Shown here: in pieces, positions 51,936-62,118 of the stretch
Numbering within the stretch: the first letter of the stretch is position 1
Layout of the letters: each line of letters opens with the position of its first letter
Assembly (NCBI RefSeq): GCF_003461245.1
Contig: NZ_QTWS01000012.1
Coordinates: forward strand, 1-64,000
Length of the DNA: 64,000 nucleotides
DNA from: Blautia sp. AF19-10LB
GTDB taxonomy: Bacteria > Bacillota > Clostridia > Lachnospirales > Lachnospiraceae
Direction of reading: 5' to 3'
The notes under the pieces: model-generated
What the model was told of the DNA's origin: nothing
Database searches by the model: none
The model's input: the letters and a program-made list of their open reading frames with translations, nothing else
Program-made: the position numbers and the translations under genes

Positions 51936-54065
51936 GTGACTTTATTTGATAGAGTATTCGGCGGAAATGATGCTGTATATGGTTTAACAGAGGGCGCTAT
52001 CGACGGAGCAATCGCTCAGTACGGCGAAGACAAAGCTGTCAGCTTCCCGAACACCGCTTACAGCCTTCCATGTTATTATGCTGTAACAGGAACAAAAGTT
52101 ACAACATTAAAAGAATTAAAAGAAGCTCTTGGTGTTGTTAAAACACTTATGACAAGAGAAAAAAGATTAAACGATGCATTCATGTCAGGTGTTGCTACAG
52201 CACTCTGCGCAGAGTTCATCGAAGTTCTGAAATACATTGATGGTGCAACACCATACGAAGAACCATGCTACGGACATCTTGCAGATGCAGTGATCCGTGA
52301 ACTTGGTGTACCGCTTGTAACAGGCGATATCCCTGGTGTAGCAGTAATCCTCGGAGCTGCTCCTACAACAGAAGAAGGTGTTGCTCTTGTTAAGAGCTAT
52401 CAGGCACAGGGTATCCTCGTAACACTGGTTGGCGGAATCATCGACCAGGTTGCAGAAGCTGGAATGAAGACAGGCGCAAACGTTCGTGTTATCCCGCTTG
52501 GCAAAGACGTTACAGCAGTTATCCATGTAGTATCTGTAGCACTTCGTGCAGCTCTGATCTTCGGTAACGTAAAACCTGGAGATGCAGGCACACTGATGAA
52601 ATACACAATGGACCGTGTACCGGCATTCGTAAACGCATTCAAACCTCTGGATGACGTGATCGTAGCTTGTGGTGCAGGTGCTATCGCACTTGGATTCCCG
52701 GTAGTTACAAACGAGACAGAGAATATCTTCCGCGTACCGAAGAGCCTTATCGTTCAGGAAGATGTAAGCAAATTCAATGCTACATCCCTGGAAGCACGTG
52801 ACATCAAGATCAAGATCACAAACATCGATATCCCGGTTGCTTTCGCATCCGCATTCGAAGGTGAGATCATCCGTCGTAAAGACATGCAGGTTGAATTCGA
52901 TGGTTCCCGTGTTGACTGTGCAGAGCTTGTACAGACCTGTGACGCTTCTGAGATCGAAGATCACAAGATCACAGTAGTTGGACCGGAAGTAGACGACATG
53001 GAACTTGGAAGCAAGAACAGCATCGCATATGTTGTTAAAGTTGCAGGCAAGAACATGCAGGCAGACTTCGAACCGGTTATCGAGCGTAAATTCCACAACT
53101 ACATCAACTGTATCGAGGGTGTATACCACACAGGACAGCGTGATATGCAGCGTATCCGTATCAGCATCGAAGCATTCAACGCAGGCTTCAAGATCAAACA
53201 TATCGGTGAAGTTCTTTACGCTTCTGTCAAGAACGAATTCGACGCAGTTGTTGACAAATGTGAAGTTGTTATCTATACAGATCCGGCAGAATGTACAAGA
53301 ATCCGTCATGAGGTTGCTATCCCGACCTTCGACAAACGTGATGAGCGTCTTGACACTCTGACAGATGAGTCTGTAGATGTATACTACAGCTGTATCCTCT
53401 GCCAGGCATTCTCTCCAAGCCACGTATGTGTCGTAACACCAGAGAGACTTGGTCTTTGCGGTGCCGTTTCATGGCTGGATGCAAAAGCTACACATCAGCT
53501 TGATCCTAACGGACCTTGCCAGATCATCACCAAAGAGCGTCCGATCGATGAGAACCTTGGTTCTTACGAAGACGTTGATGAAGCAGTTCAGAAATTCTCA
53601 CAGGGTGCTCTGGAGCACGTTACACTGTACTCCATCATGCAGGATCCTATGACTTCCTGTGGATGCTTCGAATGTATCTGTGGTATCGAGCCATTCTCCA
53701 ATGGTGTAGTTATCGCTAACCGTGAGTATGCAGGCATGACACCTCTTGGAATGACCTTCCCAGAAATGGCTTCCATGACAGGCGGCGGTGTTCAGACTCC
53801 TGGATTCATGGGACATGGAAAACACTTCATCTCCTCTAAGAAATTCATGAAGGCTGAAGGCGGTATCGAACGTATCGTATGGATGCCAAAAGAACTGAAA
53901 GAATTCGTTGCAGAACGTCTGAACAAGACAGCTCAGGAACTCTACGGAATCGAAAACTTCACAGACATGATCGGTGATGAGACCGTAGCAGAAGATCCAG
54001 AAACACTGGTAGCATTCCTGACAGAAAAAGGACATCCGGCACTTGGAATGGATCCGATGATGTAA
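51936..54065 (+). CDS. acsB: Acetyl-CoA synthase (CODH/ACS beta subunit)
   Basis: Joins CO, the methyl group and CoA into acetyl-CoA at the Ni-Ni-4Fe4S A-cluster. 709 residues. A-cluster ligands have the exact family spacing: C486, C489, C498, C508 and the CGC motif C575-G-C577 that binds the distal nickel. The start is GTG with AACAGGAGGTATTAAC. It is preceded by cooC and followed by a long stem-loop and then a new promoter before acsD, so it probably closes the acsA-cooC-acsB message. Confidence 0.98.
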   Translation: MTLFDRVFGGNDAVYGLTEGAIDGAIAQYGEDKAVSFPNTAYSLPCYYAVTGTKVTTLKELKEALGVVKTLMTREKRLNDAFMSGVATALCAEFIEVLKYIDGATPYEEPCYGHLADAVIRELGVPLVTGDIPGVAVILGAAPTTEEGVALVKSYQAQGILVTLVGGIIDQVAEAGMKTGANVRVIPLGKDVTAVIHVVSVALRAALIFGNVKPGDAGTLMKYTMDRVPAFVNAFKPLDDVIVACGAGAIALGFPVVTNETENIFRVPKSLIVQEDVSKFNATSLEARDIKIKITNIDIPVAFASAFEGEIIRRKDMQVEFDGSRVDCAELVQTCDASEIEDHKITVVGPEVDDMELGSKNSIAYVVKVAGKNMQADFEPVIERKFHNYINCIEGVYHTGQRDMQRIRISIEAFNAGFKIKHIGEVLYASVKNEFDAVVDKCEVVIYTDPAECTRIRHEVAIPTFDKRDERLDTLTDESVDVYYSCILCQAFSPSHVCVVTPERLGLCGAVSWLDAKATHQLDPNGPCQIITKERPIDENLGSYEDVDEAVQKFSQGALEHVTLYSIMQDPMTSCGCFECICGIEPFSNGVVIANREYAGMTPLGMTFPEMASMTGGGVQTPGFMGHGKHFISSKKFMKAEGGIERIVWMPKELKEFVAERLNKTAQELYGIENFTDMIGDETVAEDPETLVAFLTEKGHPALGMDPMM

Positions 54066-54110
54066 TCTCCGCAAAGGGAATGAATGCTTGCATTCATTCC
54101 CTGGGAGATT
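54064..54110 (+). terminator. Strong stem-loop between acsB and acsD
   Basis: An outer AATCTCC/GGAGATT pair encloses a 13-bp stem: AGGGAATGAATGC (54075-54087) and GCATTCATTCCCT (54090-54102). No T-run follows, so it may stabilise the upstream message or only partly terminate. Confidence 0.6.
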
Positions 54111-54183
54111 AATCTTAAATTGTTTATGGAATGCATTACGTTACAATTTTTGATATTTTTTTAACATAAATAGCCAACTTCCC

Positions 54184-54212
54184 TTGTAACTGGCGATTTT
54201 ATGTAGTATAAT
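54184..54212 (+). promoter_or_regulatory. Internal promoter before acsD
   Basis: TTGTAA at 54184-54189 and TATAAT at 54207-54212, 17-bp spacer, about 48 nt before the acsD start. Confidence 0.75.
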
Positions 54213-54260
54213 GCTATTTGCTATTTGAGTTATTAATAATTAAGAGGAGGCTTATGAGAA

Positions 54261-55202
54261 ATGCCGTTTAATCAGAAACCACAGAAATTTAATGCAAAGA
54301 TTAACGCTGTCACAATCGGAAGCGGAGATAAGACTGTGACAATCGGTGGAGAAAATTCTTTCCCGTTCTATACATTTGATGCACCAACAGAGAACACAGC
54401 CAAAATCGGTGTAGAGATCTCTGACCTTGGACTGGATGAATTTTCAGAAGGTGTAAAAGCTTATTATGAAGGAGCTACAACAATGGCTGAGATCGCTCAG
54501 AAAGCAGCAGCTATTGAAGGAGCTGATTTTGTTGCTCTGATCCTGGATGGTGGAGACCCGAACGGAGCAAACAAATCTATCGAAGAACTTATCGAGGTTG
54601 TTAAAGAAGTGGCTGGCGCTATCGACTGTCCACTTGTTGTAGAAGGATGCAAGAACGTAGAGAAGGATGCGGAACTTCTCCCGAAAGTTGCAGAAGTTCT
54701 TCAGGGAAGAAATGCACTTCTTCTTTCCGAAAAAGAAGAAAACTACAAAGCAATCGGTGCAGCAGCAGGTCTTGCTTACAATCAGATCGTTGGTGCTGAA
54801 TCAGCCGTTGATATCAACCTTGCAAAACAGTTAAACGTTGTTACTACACAGCTTGGTGTTGATGCGAAGAAGATCGTTATGAACATCGGTAGTGCAGCAG
54901 CTGGTTACGGATATGAGTACGTAGTTTCTACTATGGACCGTATCAAAGGTGCAGCATTAGGTCAGAGCGACAATATGCTGCAGATGCCTATTATTACTCC
55001 AGTATCCGCAGAGACATGGGCAGTAAAAGAAGCTACAGCTTCTGAAGCTGATATGCCTGAATGGGGATCAGCAGACGAGCGTGGAATCGATATGGAAGTT
55101 ATGACTGCAGCAGCAGACCTTGCTGCTGGTTCTGATGCCGTAATCTTAAGACATCCGGAATCTGTTAAGACAATTTCCAAACTGATCAAAGCACTTGCTT
55201 AA
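54261..55202 (+). CDS. acsD: Corrinoid iron-sulfur protein small subunit
   Basis: Small (delta) subunit of the methyl-carrying corrinoid protein. 313 residues, a TIM barrel; FPFYTFDAPTENTAKIGVEI, LILDGGDPNGANKS and IGSAAAGYGYEYVVSTMDRI are typical. It pairs with acsC, 25 nt downstream, to form the CFeSP heterodimer that shuttles the methyl group from AcsE to AcsB. AGAGGAGG is the binding site, and the gene has its own promoter. Confidence 0.97.
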   Translation: MPFNQKPQKFNAKINAVTIGSGDKTVTIGGENSFPFYTFDAPTENTAKIGVEISDLGLDEFSEGVKAYYEGATTMAEIAQKAAAIEGADFVALILDGGDPNGANKSIEELIEVVKEVAGAIDCPLVVEGCKNVEKDAELLPKVAEVLQGRNALLLSEKEENYKAIGAAAGLAYNQIVGAESAVDINLAKQLNVVTTQLGVDAKKIVMNIGSAAAGYGYEYVVSTMDRIKGAALGQSDNMLQMPIITPVSAETWAVKEATASEADMPEWGSADERGIDMEVMTAAADLAAGSDAVILRHPESVKTISKLIKALA

Positions 55203-55227
55203 GGAATAATAGGAGGAATAAATAGCT

Positions 55228-56574
55228 ATGGCACTGAATGGTATTCAGATTTTTAAATTAACACCAAAGAAAAACTGTAAGGAATGTGGATGTCCGACAT
55301 GTATGGCTTTCTCTATGAAAGTTGCACAGGGCGCTATGCAGATCGAACAGTGTCCACATATGTCTGACGAAGCACTGGCTTCCCTGTCTGAGGCAACTGC
55401 TCCGCCGATGAAGACAATCAAGATCGGAACAGGCGATGCAGAGTTCACTCTCGGAGGAGAGACTGTTCTGTTCAGACATGAAAAAACATTCGTAAGCAAA
55501 CCAAGATACGCTGTATCTCTTTGCACATGCATGGATGATGCAGAAGTTGATGCGAAGCTTGCAGCAATCCCACATGTAGACTATGACCGTATCGGTGAGA
55601 GAATGCATGTAGAACTTGTATACGTAAACTGCAGCGCAGATGCAGATGCTGCCAAATACACAGCACTTGTAGAAAAAGCAAAAGGCCTTGGAAGAACTCT
55701 CGTTCTTGGATGTACAGATCCTGAGATCGCTAAAGCTGCTCTTGAAGTATGCAAGGATGGCAAACCGGTTCTTAACGGAGCTAACGCTGACAACTATGAA
55801 GCAATGAACGCAGTTGCTACAGAAGCTGGCGTAGTTCTCGGAGTATCCGGAAAAGACTTAAACGAGCTCTATGATACCGTAGCAGCTCTTGAAAAACTTG
55901 GCAACAAGAACCTTGTTCTTGACACAACAGGCGCTGACATCAAAGAAACCTTTGCAAACACTGTACAGGTTCGTCGTGCAGCTCTGAAAGACCAGGATAG
56001 AACATTCGGATATCCGTCTATCGTAAACCTGGTTAAACTTGCTAAGGGTGACTATCATTTACAGGCAGCACTTGCTTCCGTATTTACAATGAAATATGGT
56101 TCCATCATCGTTATGGAGCAGATGACATATGCAGAGGCACTTCCGCTGTTCGGTCTTCGTCAGAACGTTTACACAGACCCGCAGAAGCCGATGAAAGTAG
56201 AGCCGGGTATCTACCCACTCAACGGTGCAGACGAGAACTCCCTCGTTGTTACAACCGTAGACTTCGCTCTTACATACTTCGTGGTTTCCGGAGAGCTGGA
56301 GCGTTCCGGTGTTCCGCTTAACCTGGTTATCAACGATGCAGGCGGACTTTCCGTACTGACATCCTGGGCTGCAGGTAAATTCTCCAGCACCAGCATTTCT
56401 GAGTACATCAAAGAAGAAGTTGAGCCGAAGGTTAAATGCCGTAAGCTCGTTATCCCTGGTAAAGTAGCAGTCCTCAAGGGCGACCTTGAAGCTAAACTTC
56501 CGGGATGGGAGATCATCGTAGGACCTAGAGAAGCAGTACAGCTTGTAAAATTCTTAAAGGATATGCAGGCATAA
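55228..56574 (+). CDS. acsC: Corrinoid iron-sulfur protein large subunit
   Basis: Large (gamma) subunit, with an N-terminal 4Fe-4S domain (C17, C20, C25 and C42 within KKNCKECGCPTC and EQCPHMS), a TIM barrel and a C-terminal cobamide-binding domain. The iron-sulfur cluster serves reductive activation of Co(II). 448 residues is normal. ATAGGAGG precedes the ATG. It is transcribed with acsD and acsE. Confidence 0.97.
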   Translation: MALNGIQIFKLTPKKNCKECGCPTCMAFSMKVAQGAMQIEQCPHMSDEALASLSEATAPPMKTIKIGTGDAEFTLGGETVLFRHEKTFVSKPRYAVSLCTCMDDAEVDAKLAAIPHVDYDRIGERMHVELVYVNCSADADAAKYTALVEKAKGLGRTLVLGCTDPEIAKAALEVCKDGKPVLNGANADNYEAMNAVATEAGVVLGVSGKDLNELYDTVAALEKLGNKNLVLDTTGADIKETFANTVQVRRAALKDQDRTFGYPSIVNLVKLAKGDYHLQAALASVFTMKYGSIIVMEQMTYAEALPLFGLRQNVYTDPQKPMKVEPGIYPLNGADENSLVVTTVDFALTYFVVSGELERSGVPLNLVINDAGGLSVLTSWAAGKFSSTSISEYIKEEVEPKVKCRKLVIPGKVAVLKGDLEAKLPGWEIIVGPREAVQLVKFLKDMQA

Positions 56575-56649
56575 TTGCCGCATAAAAATAAAATAATGTT
56601 CAGGGAGTGAACCTCCCTGAAACATAAAAATGAAAAGGAGATTCAGGGT

Positions 56650-57438
56650 ATGGCAAAATTTGTTACAATTGGAGAGAGACTTTCCACAACAGCACCAGCA
56701 GTAAATAAAGCATTCACAGAGAGAGATCCTGAGCCGATCCTCAAGAGAGCAAAACAGCAGCTTGACGCAGGTGCTACATATCTTGATGTAAACATCGGAC
56801 CAGCTGAGAACGATGGACCGGAACTGATGAAATGGGCTGTAGAACTTTTGCAGGGCAACTTCGACAATGTTCCGCTGGCACTGGATACTTCCAACGTTGC
56901 AGCTATCGAAGCTGGTATCTCCGTATACAACCGTTCCAAAGGAAAACCGATCGTAAACTCCGCTGACGCAGCTGGAAGAATCGGATACGTTGATGTTGCA
57001 GCAGCTAACGATGCAATCGTTATCGCACTTTGCAACGGCGAAGGAATCGCAAAAGACAATGACGAACGTATGATGTACATGCAGACTCTGATGGAGAGAG
57101 GTATGGAGCATGGTATGGACGTTGAGAACGACATGTGGTTTGACCCGTTATTCCTGGTTATCAAAGGAATGCAGGACAAACAGATGGAAGTTCTTGAATT
57201 CATCAAAATGATCTCTGATATGGGAATGAAGAGCACCGGTGGTCTTTCCAATAACTCCAACGGTATGCCGAAACACATCCGTCCGATCATGGACTCCGCT
57301 ATGGTAGCTATGGCTATGATGCAGGGACTTACATCCGCAATCGTTAACCCTAACGATCTGCGTCTGATGGAAACAATCAAATCCTGCGATATCATTAAGA
57401 ACAACTACCTGTACGCAGATTCCTATCTGGAAATCTAA
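56650..57438 (+). CDS. acsE: Methyl-THF:corrinoid protein methyltransferase
   Basis: Moves the methyl group from methyl-THF to Co(I) of the corrinoid protein. 262 residues, a pterin-binding TIM barrel: YLDVNIGPAENDGPELM, PLALDTSN, KPIVNSADA and GLSNNSNGMP match the family. The start has AAAAGGAG upstream. A terminator follows, so acsD-acsC-acsE forms one unit with possible readthrough into acsV. Confidence 0.97.
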   Translation: MAKFVTIGERLSTTAPAVNKAFTERDPEPILKRAKQQLDAGATYLDVNIGPAENDGPELMKWAVELLQGNFDNVPLALDTSNVAAIEAGISVYNRSKGKPIVNSADAAGRIGYVDVAAANDAIVIALCNGEGIAKDNDERMMYMQTLMERGMEHGMDVENDMWFDPLFLVIKGMQDKQMEVLEFIKMISDMGMKSTGGLSNNSNGMPKHIRPIMDSAMVAMAMMQGLTSAIVNPNDLRLMETIKSCDIIKNNYLYADSYLEI

Positions 57439-57466
57439 TCAGTCTGACTTTTTTACGGCTGTAGAC

Positions 57467-57507
57467 AAAAAAAGGCTGGAGGCTTCGCGGCCTCTGGCTT
57501 TTTTTAT
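57467..57507 (+). terminator. Terminator of acsDCE
   Basis: CTGGAGGC pairs with GCCTCTGG around TTCGCG, extended by an A7/T7 pairing with one bulged G; it ends in TTTTTTT. Confidence 0.75.
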
Positions 57508-57582
57508 CAATTCAGCCAGGTCTGACTCCCAGTGCCACAGGTGAAAAACAAAAATTCACAAGGCGAGAAAGGTGGTTACCGC

Positions 57583-59511
57583 ATGTTTAAGGTGACATTT
57601 GCATTTGAAGATGGCAGTAAGGTAGAAGCATTTGCCAATGCGGGGGATAATTTACTCGAAGTTGCACGTGGCGCAAACGTGGCAATCGACGCTCCATGTT
57701 CCGGAAATGGAGCCTGCGGAAAATGTCGGGTACAGTTAAAAGGCGGAGAAGTGGACTCCAAGAAGACACTTCATATTTCTGATGAGGAATTTGAAAAAGG
57801 CTGGCGTCTTGCCTGCATGAGCAAGATCAGTGCCGACGTGGAGGTACTGGTGCCGGATATCGCATCTGCATACAAGAGCAGAATGAAAGTGGCAGATTTA
57901 AGTTCCAAAGAAGAAATTGCAATTTTTGAAAAAGCAAAATCTCAGATCGAAGAAACCGGAATTCAGTTCAGAAACAGCTTGGAAGTTGTGGAACTTCAGA
58001 TGGCAGAACCATCTCTGGATGATACTATGCCGGATGTTGAGAGACTGACAAGGGCACTTCGGAAATTTATGAACCTTAACCGGATCAGAGTTCCGTATGC
58101 TGTTCTCCGTAAGCTTCCGGATGTACTTCGTGCGAGCAAGTTTTCTGTCAAATGTGTTGTTCGCGTGACACCGAATGACATGTTTGTATATGACATCTTT
58201 GACAGCAAAGAAGATGTTATCATGGGCGGTCTGGCAGTGGATATCGGTACAACGACCGTTTCTGCTGTGATCATCAATATGGCGACAGGCGAGATCCTTG
58301 CCAAGAGTTCTTCCGGAAACGGACAGATCCGTTATGGCGCGGATGTCATCAACCGTATCATTGAGACGACCAAACCAGGTGGAATCAAGAAATTACAGGA
58401 TGCCGTGATCAAAGAGACGATCAATCCGATGATCCATGAGATGTGCAGAAGCATCCATCTTCCGGAAAATCAGATCTATCGTATGTGCGTGGCTTCCAAT
58501 ACGACGATGAACCATCTGTTTGCAGGGATCAATGCAGACTATCTTCGTACAGAGCCATACATCCCGGCATTCTTTAAGACAAACTCCATGTTTGCATCTG
58601 ATGTAGGCATCGAGATCAACAAAGACGCACACATCATCATGGCTCCGAATATCGGAAGCTATGTAGGTGGAGATATCACGGCAGGCGCTCTGGTAAGTAT
58701 GATCTGGAACAGACCGGAATTTTCTCTGTTCATCGACCTTGGTACCAACGGAGAGCTTGTATTTGGTAACTCTGACTTCATGATGAGCTGTGCATGCTCT
58801 GCAGGTCCAGCCTTTGAGGGTGGAGATATCAGCTGTGGTATGCGTGCGACAGACGGTGCGATCGAGGCATGTACCATTGACAAGGAAACTATGGAACCTA
58901 CATACAAGATCGTTGGTGAACCGGGAACCAAACCGGTCGGTCTTTGCGGTTCCGGTATCATAGATGTGATTAGTGAGCTTTATATGACAGGAATCATCAA
59001 TCCGAAGGGCAAATTTGTCCGCGAAGGCAAGAGGATCCGTCATGACCATTATGGAATGGGAAGCTATGTGATCGCGTTTGAGGAAGAAGCTGGTTCTTCA
59101 AAGAATGTAGAGATCACAGAAGTCGACATTGACAACTTTATCCGTGCGAAGGGAGCAATCTTCTCAGCGATCAGAACGATGCTTTCTTCTCTGGATTTCG
59201 ATGTGTCAATGATCGATGATGTTTATGTTGCAGGCGGTATCGGAAGTGGTATCAATATGCAGAATGCAGTCAATATCGGAATGTTCCCGGATGTTCCGCT
59301 GGAGAAATTCCACTACATCGGAAACTCTTCCCTGACTGGTGCATACCTGATGCTTTATTCCACAGAAGCCGAAAAGAAAACATATGATCTTGCAGCCAAT
59401 ATGACTTATATGGAACTTTCAACAGTTCCGACTTACATGGATGAATTCGTGGGAGCATGCTTTATCCCACATACCGATGCATCCATGTTCCCAAACGTTC
59501 ATCAGAGATAG
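57583..59511 (+). CDS. acsV: Corrinoid protein reductive activator (RACo, AcsV type)
   Basis: ATP-dependent activator that reduces the inactive Co(II) corrinoid protein. 642 residues: an N-terminal plant-type [2Fe-2S] ferredoxin domain with C39, C45, C48 and C78 (PCSGNGACGKCR), a linker, then the ASKHA-type ATPase domain with AVDIGTTTVSAVIINM, GGDITAG and LFIDLGTNGELVFGN. The start at 57583 has AAAGGTGG upstream; an earlier frame to 57532 lacks a site. It stands between the corrinoid protein and the folate genes, after a terminator. Confidence 0.94.
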   Translation: MFKVTFAFEDGSKVEAFANAGDNLLEVARGANVAIDAPCSGNGACGKCRVQLKGGEVDSKKTLHISDEEFEKGWRLACMSKISADVEVLVPDIASAYKSRMKVADLSSKEEIAIFEKAKSQIEETGIQFRNSLEVVELQMAEPSLDDTMPDVERLTRALRKFMNLNRIRVPYAVLRKLPDVLRASKFSVKCVVRVTPNDMFVYDIFDSKEDVIMGGLAVDIGTTTVSAVIINMATGEILAKSSSGNGQIRYGADVINRIIETTKPGGIKKLQDAVIKETINPMIHEMCRSIHLPENQIYRMCVASNTTMNHLFAGINADYLRTEPYIPAFFKTNSMFASDVGIEINKDAHIIMAPNIGSYVGGDITAGALVSMIWNRPEFSLFIDLGTNGELVFGNSDFMMSCACSAGPAFEGGDISCGMRATDGAIEACTIDKETMEPTYKIVGEPGTKPVGLCGSGIIDVISELYMTGIINPKGKFVREGKRIRHDHYGMGSYVIAFEEEAGSSKNVEITEVDIDNFIRAKGAIFSAIRTMLSSLDFDVSMIDDVYVAGGIGSGINMQNAVNIGMFPDVPLEKFHYIGNSSLTGAYLMLYSTEAEKKTYDLAANMTYMELSTVPTYMDEFVGACFIPHTDASMFPNVHQR

Positions 59512-59580
59512 AATCGTGAAACTGCGTAACAGCGAAGCAATCCGTGGAGATGATAATACTTAAAATTTAAGAGGTGAATT

Positions 59581-60282
59581 ATGAGTTCTGATATAAAAAC
59601 AATATTTGATCCGGCAGAGATGGAATCTGTGGGAGAGAAACTGGGATATGGAAAAGACAGCAAAGAGCGTCTCCCGTGGGAACATTATCTGAGCCAGTAT
59701 CAGGAGGCTGATCCGAAGGAAATCGCCGAGAGACTTGGCATTTCCTACAATGAGGAAGAGAAATCTTTTACTCTGAAATTCCTCGGAACGACGTATCAGA
59801 TTTCCTGGCCGGATTTTCAGGTTAGCCACGAGGCAGACGATATGGGATTTTACCCGCTGGAAACCATGGTTTATGCCAGAACTCTGACGATTCGCTTTCT
59901 GCTGAACGGTGCCGCATCTATCGGCACCGGCAAATTCAAAACTTATCGCGAAATGCCGTGGGGAGAAGTCTACCTGAGACAGTTTGATGGAAGATGCATT
60001 AAACGACTGGCTTTTTCCTACGGAAACCGCATCAAAGATTTTCAGGCGATCATGGAACACATCCACTGTGTTCCGGTAGAGCACGGTGACATTGCTTATC
60101 AGCTTGAGATCTTTCCGGGATACCTGGTGCAGATGATCCTGTGGGAGGGAGACGATGAATTTCCACCGTCCTCACAGATCCTCTTCTCCGACAATTTCCC
60201 GGTATCCTTCCAGGCAGAAGACATGGCTGTTATGGGAGATGTGATCATCGGATCACTGAAAGCTTTTGCAAAAGCAATCTGA
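59581..60282 (+). CDS. DUF3786 domain protein in the acetogenesis cluster
   Basis: A 233-residue soluble protein of the DUF3786 family, function unknown, often found in acetogens and other anaerobes near CODH/ACS or corrinoid genes. Visible features are RLGISYNEEEKSFTLKFLGT, FYPLETMVYARTLTIRFLL and MILWEGDDEFPPSSQILFSD. It has no signal peptide, Cys cluster or membrane segment. AAGAGGTGAATT precedes the start. Placement between acsV and fhs suggests a link to corrinoid activation or the methyl branch, but that is inference. Confidence 0.82.
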   Translation: MSSDIKTIFDPAEMESVGEKLGYGKDSKERLPWEHYLSQYQEADPKEIAERLGISYNEEEKSFTLKFLGTTYQISWPDFQVSHEADDMGFYPLETMVYARTLTIRFLLNGAASIGTGKFKTYREMPWGEVYLRQFDGRCIKRLAFSYGNRIKDFQAIMEHIHCVPVEHGDIAYQLEIFPGYLVQMILWEGDDEFPPSSQILFSDNFPVSFQAEDMAVMGDVIIGSLKAFAKAI

Positions 60283-60371
60283 GATTTTTATCATGTCAAA
60301 CCTCTGATACAAAAAAGGGGAAAACCCTCTAGTTATAAATAACACTAAAATAAAACGCGGGAGGTAACATT

Positions 60372-62057
60372 ATGGGATTCAAAAGTGACATCGAAATCGC
60401 ACAGGAGTGCACAATGGAGCCGATCACCAAGATCGCAGAAAAAGCAGGCATCGACGACAAATATCTGGAGCAGTACGGTAAGTACAAAGCAAAGATTGAT
60501 TACAATCTTCTGAAAGAAAGCGACAAAAAGGACGGCAAGCTGATCCTCGTAACCGCTATCAACCCGACACCGGCAGGTGAAGGAAAAACAACTACAACCG
60601 TAGGTCTTGCAGACGGTATGCAGAGACTCGGTAAGAGTGTTATGGTAGCTCTCCGTGAGCCATCCCTCGGACCGGTATTCGGTGTTAAGGGCGGCGCAGC
60701 AGGCGGCGGCTATGCACAGGTAGTTCCGATGGAGGACATCAACCTTCACTTCACAGGTGACTTCCATGCGATCGGCGCAGCGAACAACCTTCTTGCAGCA
60801 ATGATCGACAACCACATTTTCCAGGGCAACGCACTGAACATCGACCCGAGAAAGATCACATGGAGAAGATGCGTGGACATGAACGACCGTCAGCTCCGTA
60901 ACGTAGTAGACGGCCTCGGCGGAAGAACAAACGGAATGCCGCGTGAAGACGGATATGACATCACTGTTGCATCTGAGATCATGGCAGTTCTCTGCCTCGC
61001 AAGCGATATTTCCGACCTGAAAGAAAGACTTTCCAGGATCATCATCGGATATACCTACGGTAAAGTATCCGAGCAGAAACCGGTAACAGCAGGTGACCTC
61101 CATGCAGAAGGCGCTATGACAGCTCTCCTGAAAGACGCCCTGAAACCGAACCTCGTTCAGACACTGGAACACGTTCCGGCGATCGTACACGGCGGACCAT
61201 TCGCAAACATCGCTCATGGATGTAACTCCGTAACAGCAACCAAGATGGCAATGAAACTTGCTGATTATGCGATCACAGAAGCAGGATTCGGTGCAGACCT
61301 CGGTGCTGAGAAATTCCTCGATATCAAATGCCGTATGGCAGACCTGCATCCAAGCGCAGTTGTTATCGTAGCAACCGTACGTGCCCTCAAATATAACGGC
61401 GGCGTAGCAAAAGCTGACCTCAACAACGAAAACCTGGAAGCTCTTGAAAAAGGTATCCCGAACCTTCTGAAACATGTAAGCAACATCAAGAACGTATACA
61501 AACTTCCTTGCGTAGTTGCCATCAACGCATTCCCGACCGACACCAAGGCAGAGCTTGACTTCGTAGAAGCCAAATGCAAAGAACTCGGTGTAAACGTAGC
61601 CCTTTCCGAAGTATGGGCAAAAGGCGGAGAAGGCGGAATCAAACTTGCAGAAGAAGTTCTCCGTCTTGTAGAAGAACCAAACGACTTTACTTATGCATAC
61701 GAACTGGAAGGCTCCATCGAGGACAAACTGAACCAGATCGTACAGAAAGTATACGGCGGCAAGAAAGTAGTTCTCACAGCAAACGCACAGAAACAGGCAA
61801 AACAGCTTGAAGCACTCGGCTTCGGCAACTGCCCGATCTGTGTGGCTAAGACACAGTACAGCCTGACCGATGACCAGACCAAACTCGGTGCTCCGACAGA
61901 TTTCGAAGTAACCGTACGTAACCTCAAGATCTCCGCAGGAGCAGGCTTCATCGTAGCCCTGACCGGCGAGATCATGACAATGCCAGGTCTTCCGAAAGTA
62001 CCTGCTGCAGAACGTATTGATGTTGATGAGACTGGCAAGATCACTGGACTTTTCTAA
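60372..62057 (+). CDS. fhs: Formate--tetrahydrofolate ligase
   Basis: ATP-dependent formation of 10-formyl-THF, the first folate step of the methyl branch. 561 residues. The P-loop [12 protein letters not shown] starts at 65 (K72, T73). Further family stretches are [39 protein letters not shown] and KGGEGG. CGGGAGGTAAC precedes the ATG. The 89-nt spacer before it holds no clear promoter. It is separated from fchA by the large folded element at 62119-62542. Confidence 0.98.
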   Translation: MGFKSDIEIAQECTMEPITKIAEKAGIDDKYLEQYGKYKAKIDYNLLKESDKKDGKLILVTAINPTPAGEGKTTTTVGLADGMQRLGKSVMVALREPSLGPVFGVKGGAAGGGYAQVVPMEDINLHFTGDFHAIGAANNLLAAMIDNHIFQGNALNIDPRKITWRRCVDMNDRQLRNVVDGLGGRTNGMPREDGYDITVASEIMAVLCLASDISDLKERLSRIIIGYTYGKVSEQKPVTAGDLHAEGAMTALLKDALKPNLVQTLEHVPAIVHGGPFANIAHGCNSVTATKMAMKLADYAITEAGFGADLGAEKFLDIKCRMADLHPSAVVIVATVRALKYNGGVAKADLNNENLEALEKGIPNLLKHVSNIKNVYKLPCVVAINAFPTDTKAELDFVEAKCKELGVNVALSEVWAKGGEGGIKLAEEVLRLVEEPNDFTYAYELEGSIEDKLNQIVQKVYGGKKVVLTANAQKQAKQLEALGFGNCPICVAKTQYSLTDDQTKLGAPTDFEVTVRNLKISAGAGFIVALTGEIMTMPGLPKVPAAERIDVDETGKITGLF

Positions 62058-62084
62058 TAAAAGCGGATTGTAAAAGGTTTGGTT

Positions 62085-62100
62085 TTGCTTTATAAAGCAA
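62085..62100. other. Perfect 16-bp palindrome after fhs
   Basis: TTGCTTTATAAAGCAA; a second inverted repeat, ATATTTT-GT-AAAATAT, lies at 62109-62124. Both precede the large repeat element. Confidence 0.4.
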
Positions 62101-62118
62101 GGAAAATGATATTTTGTA

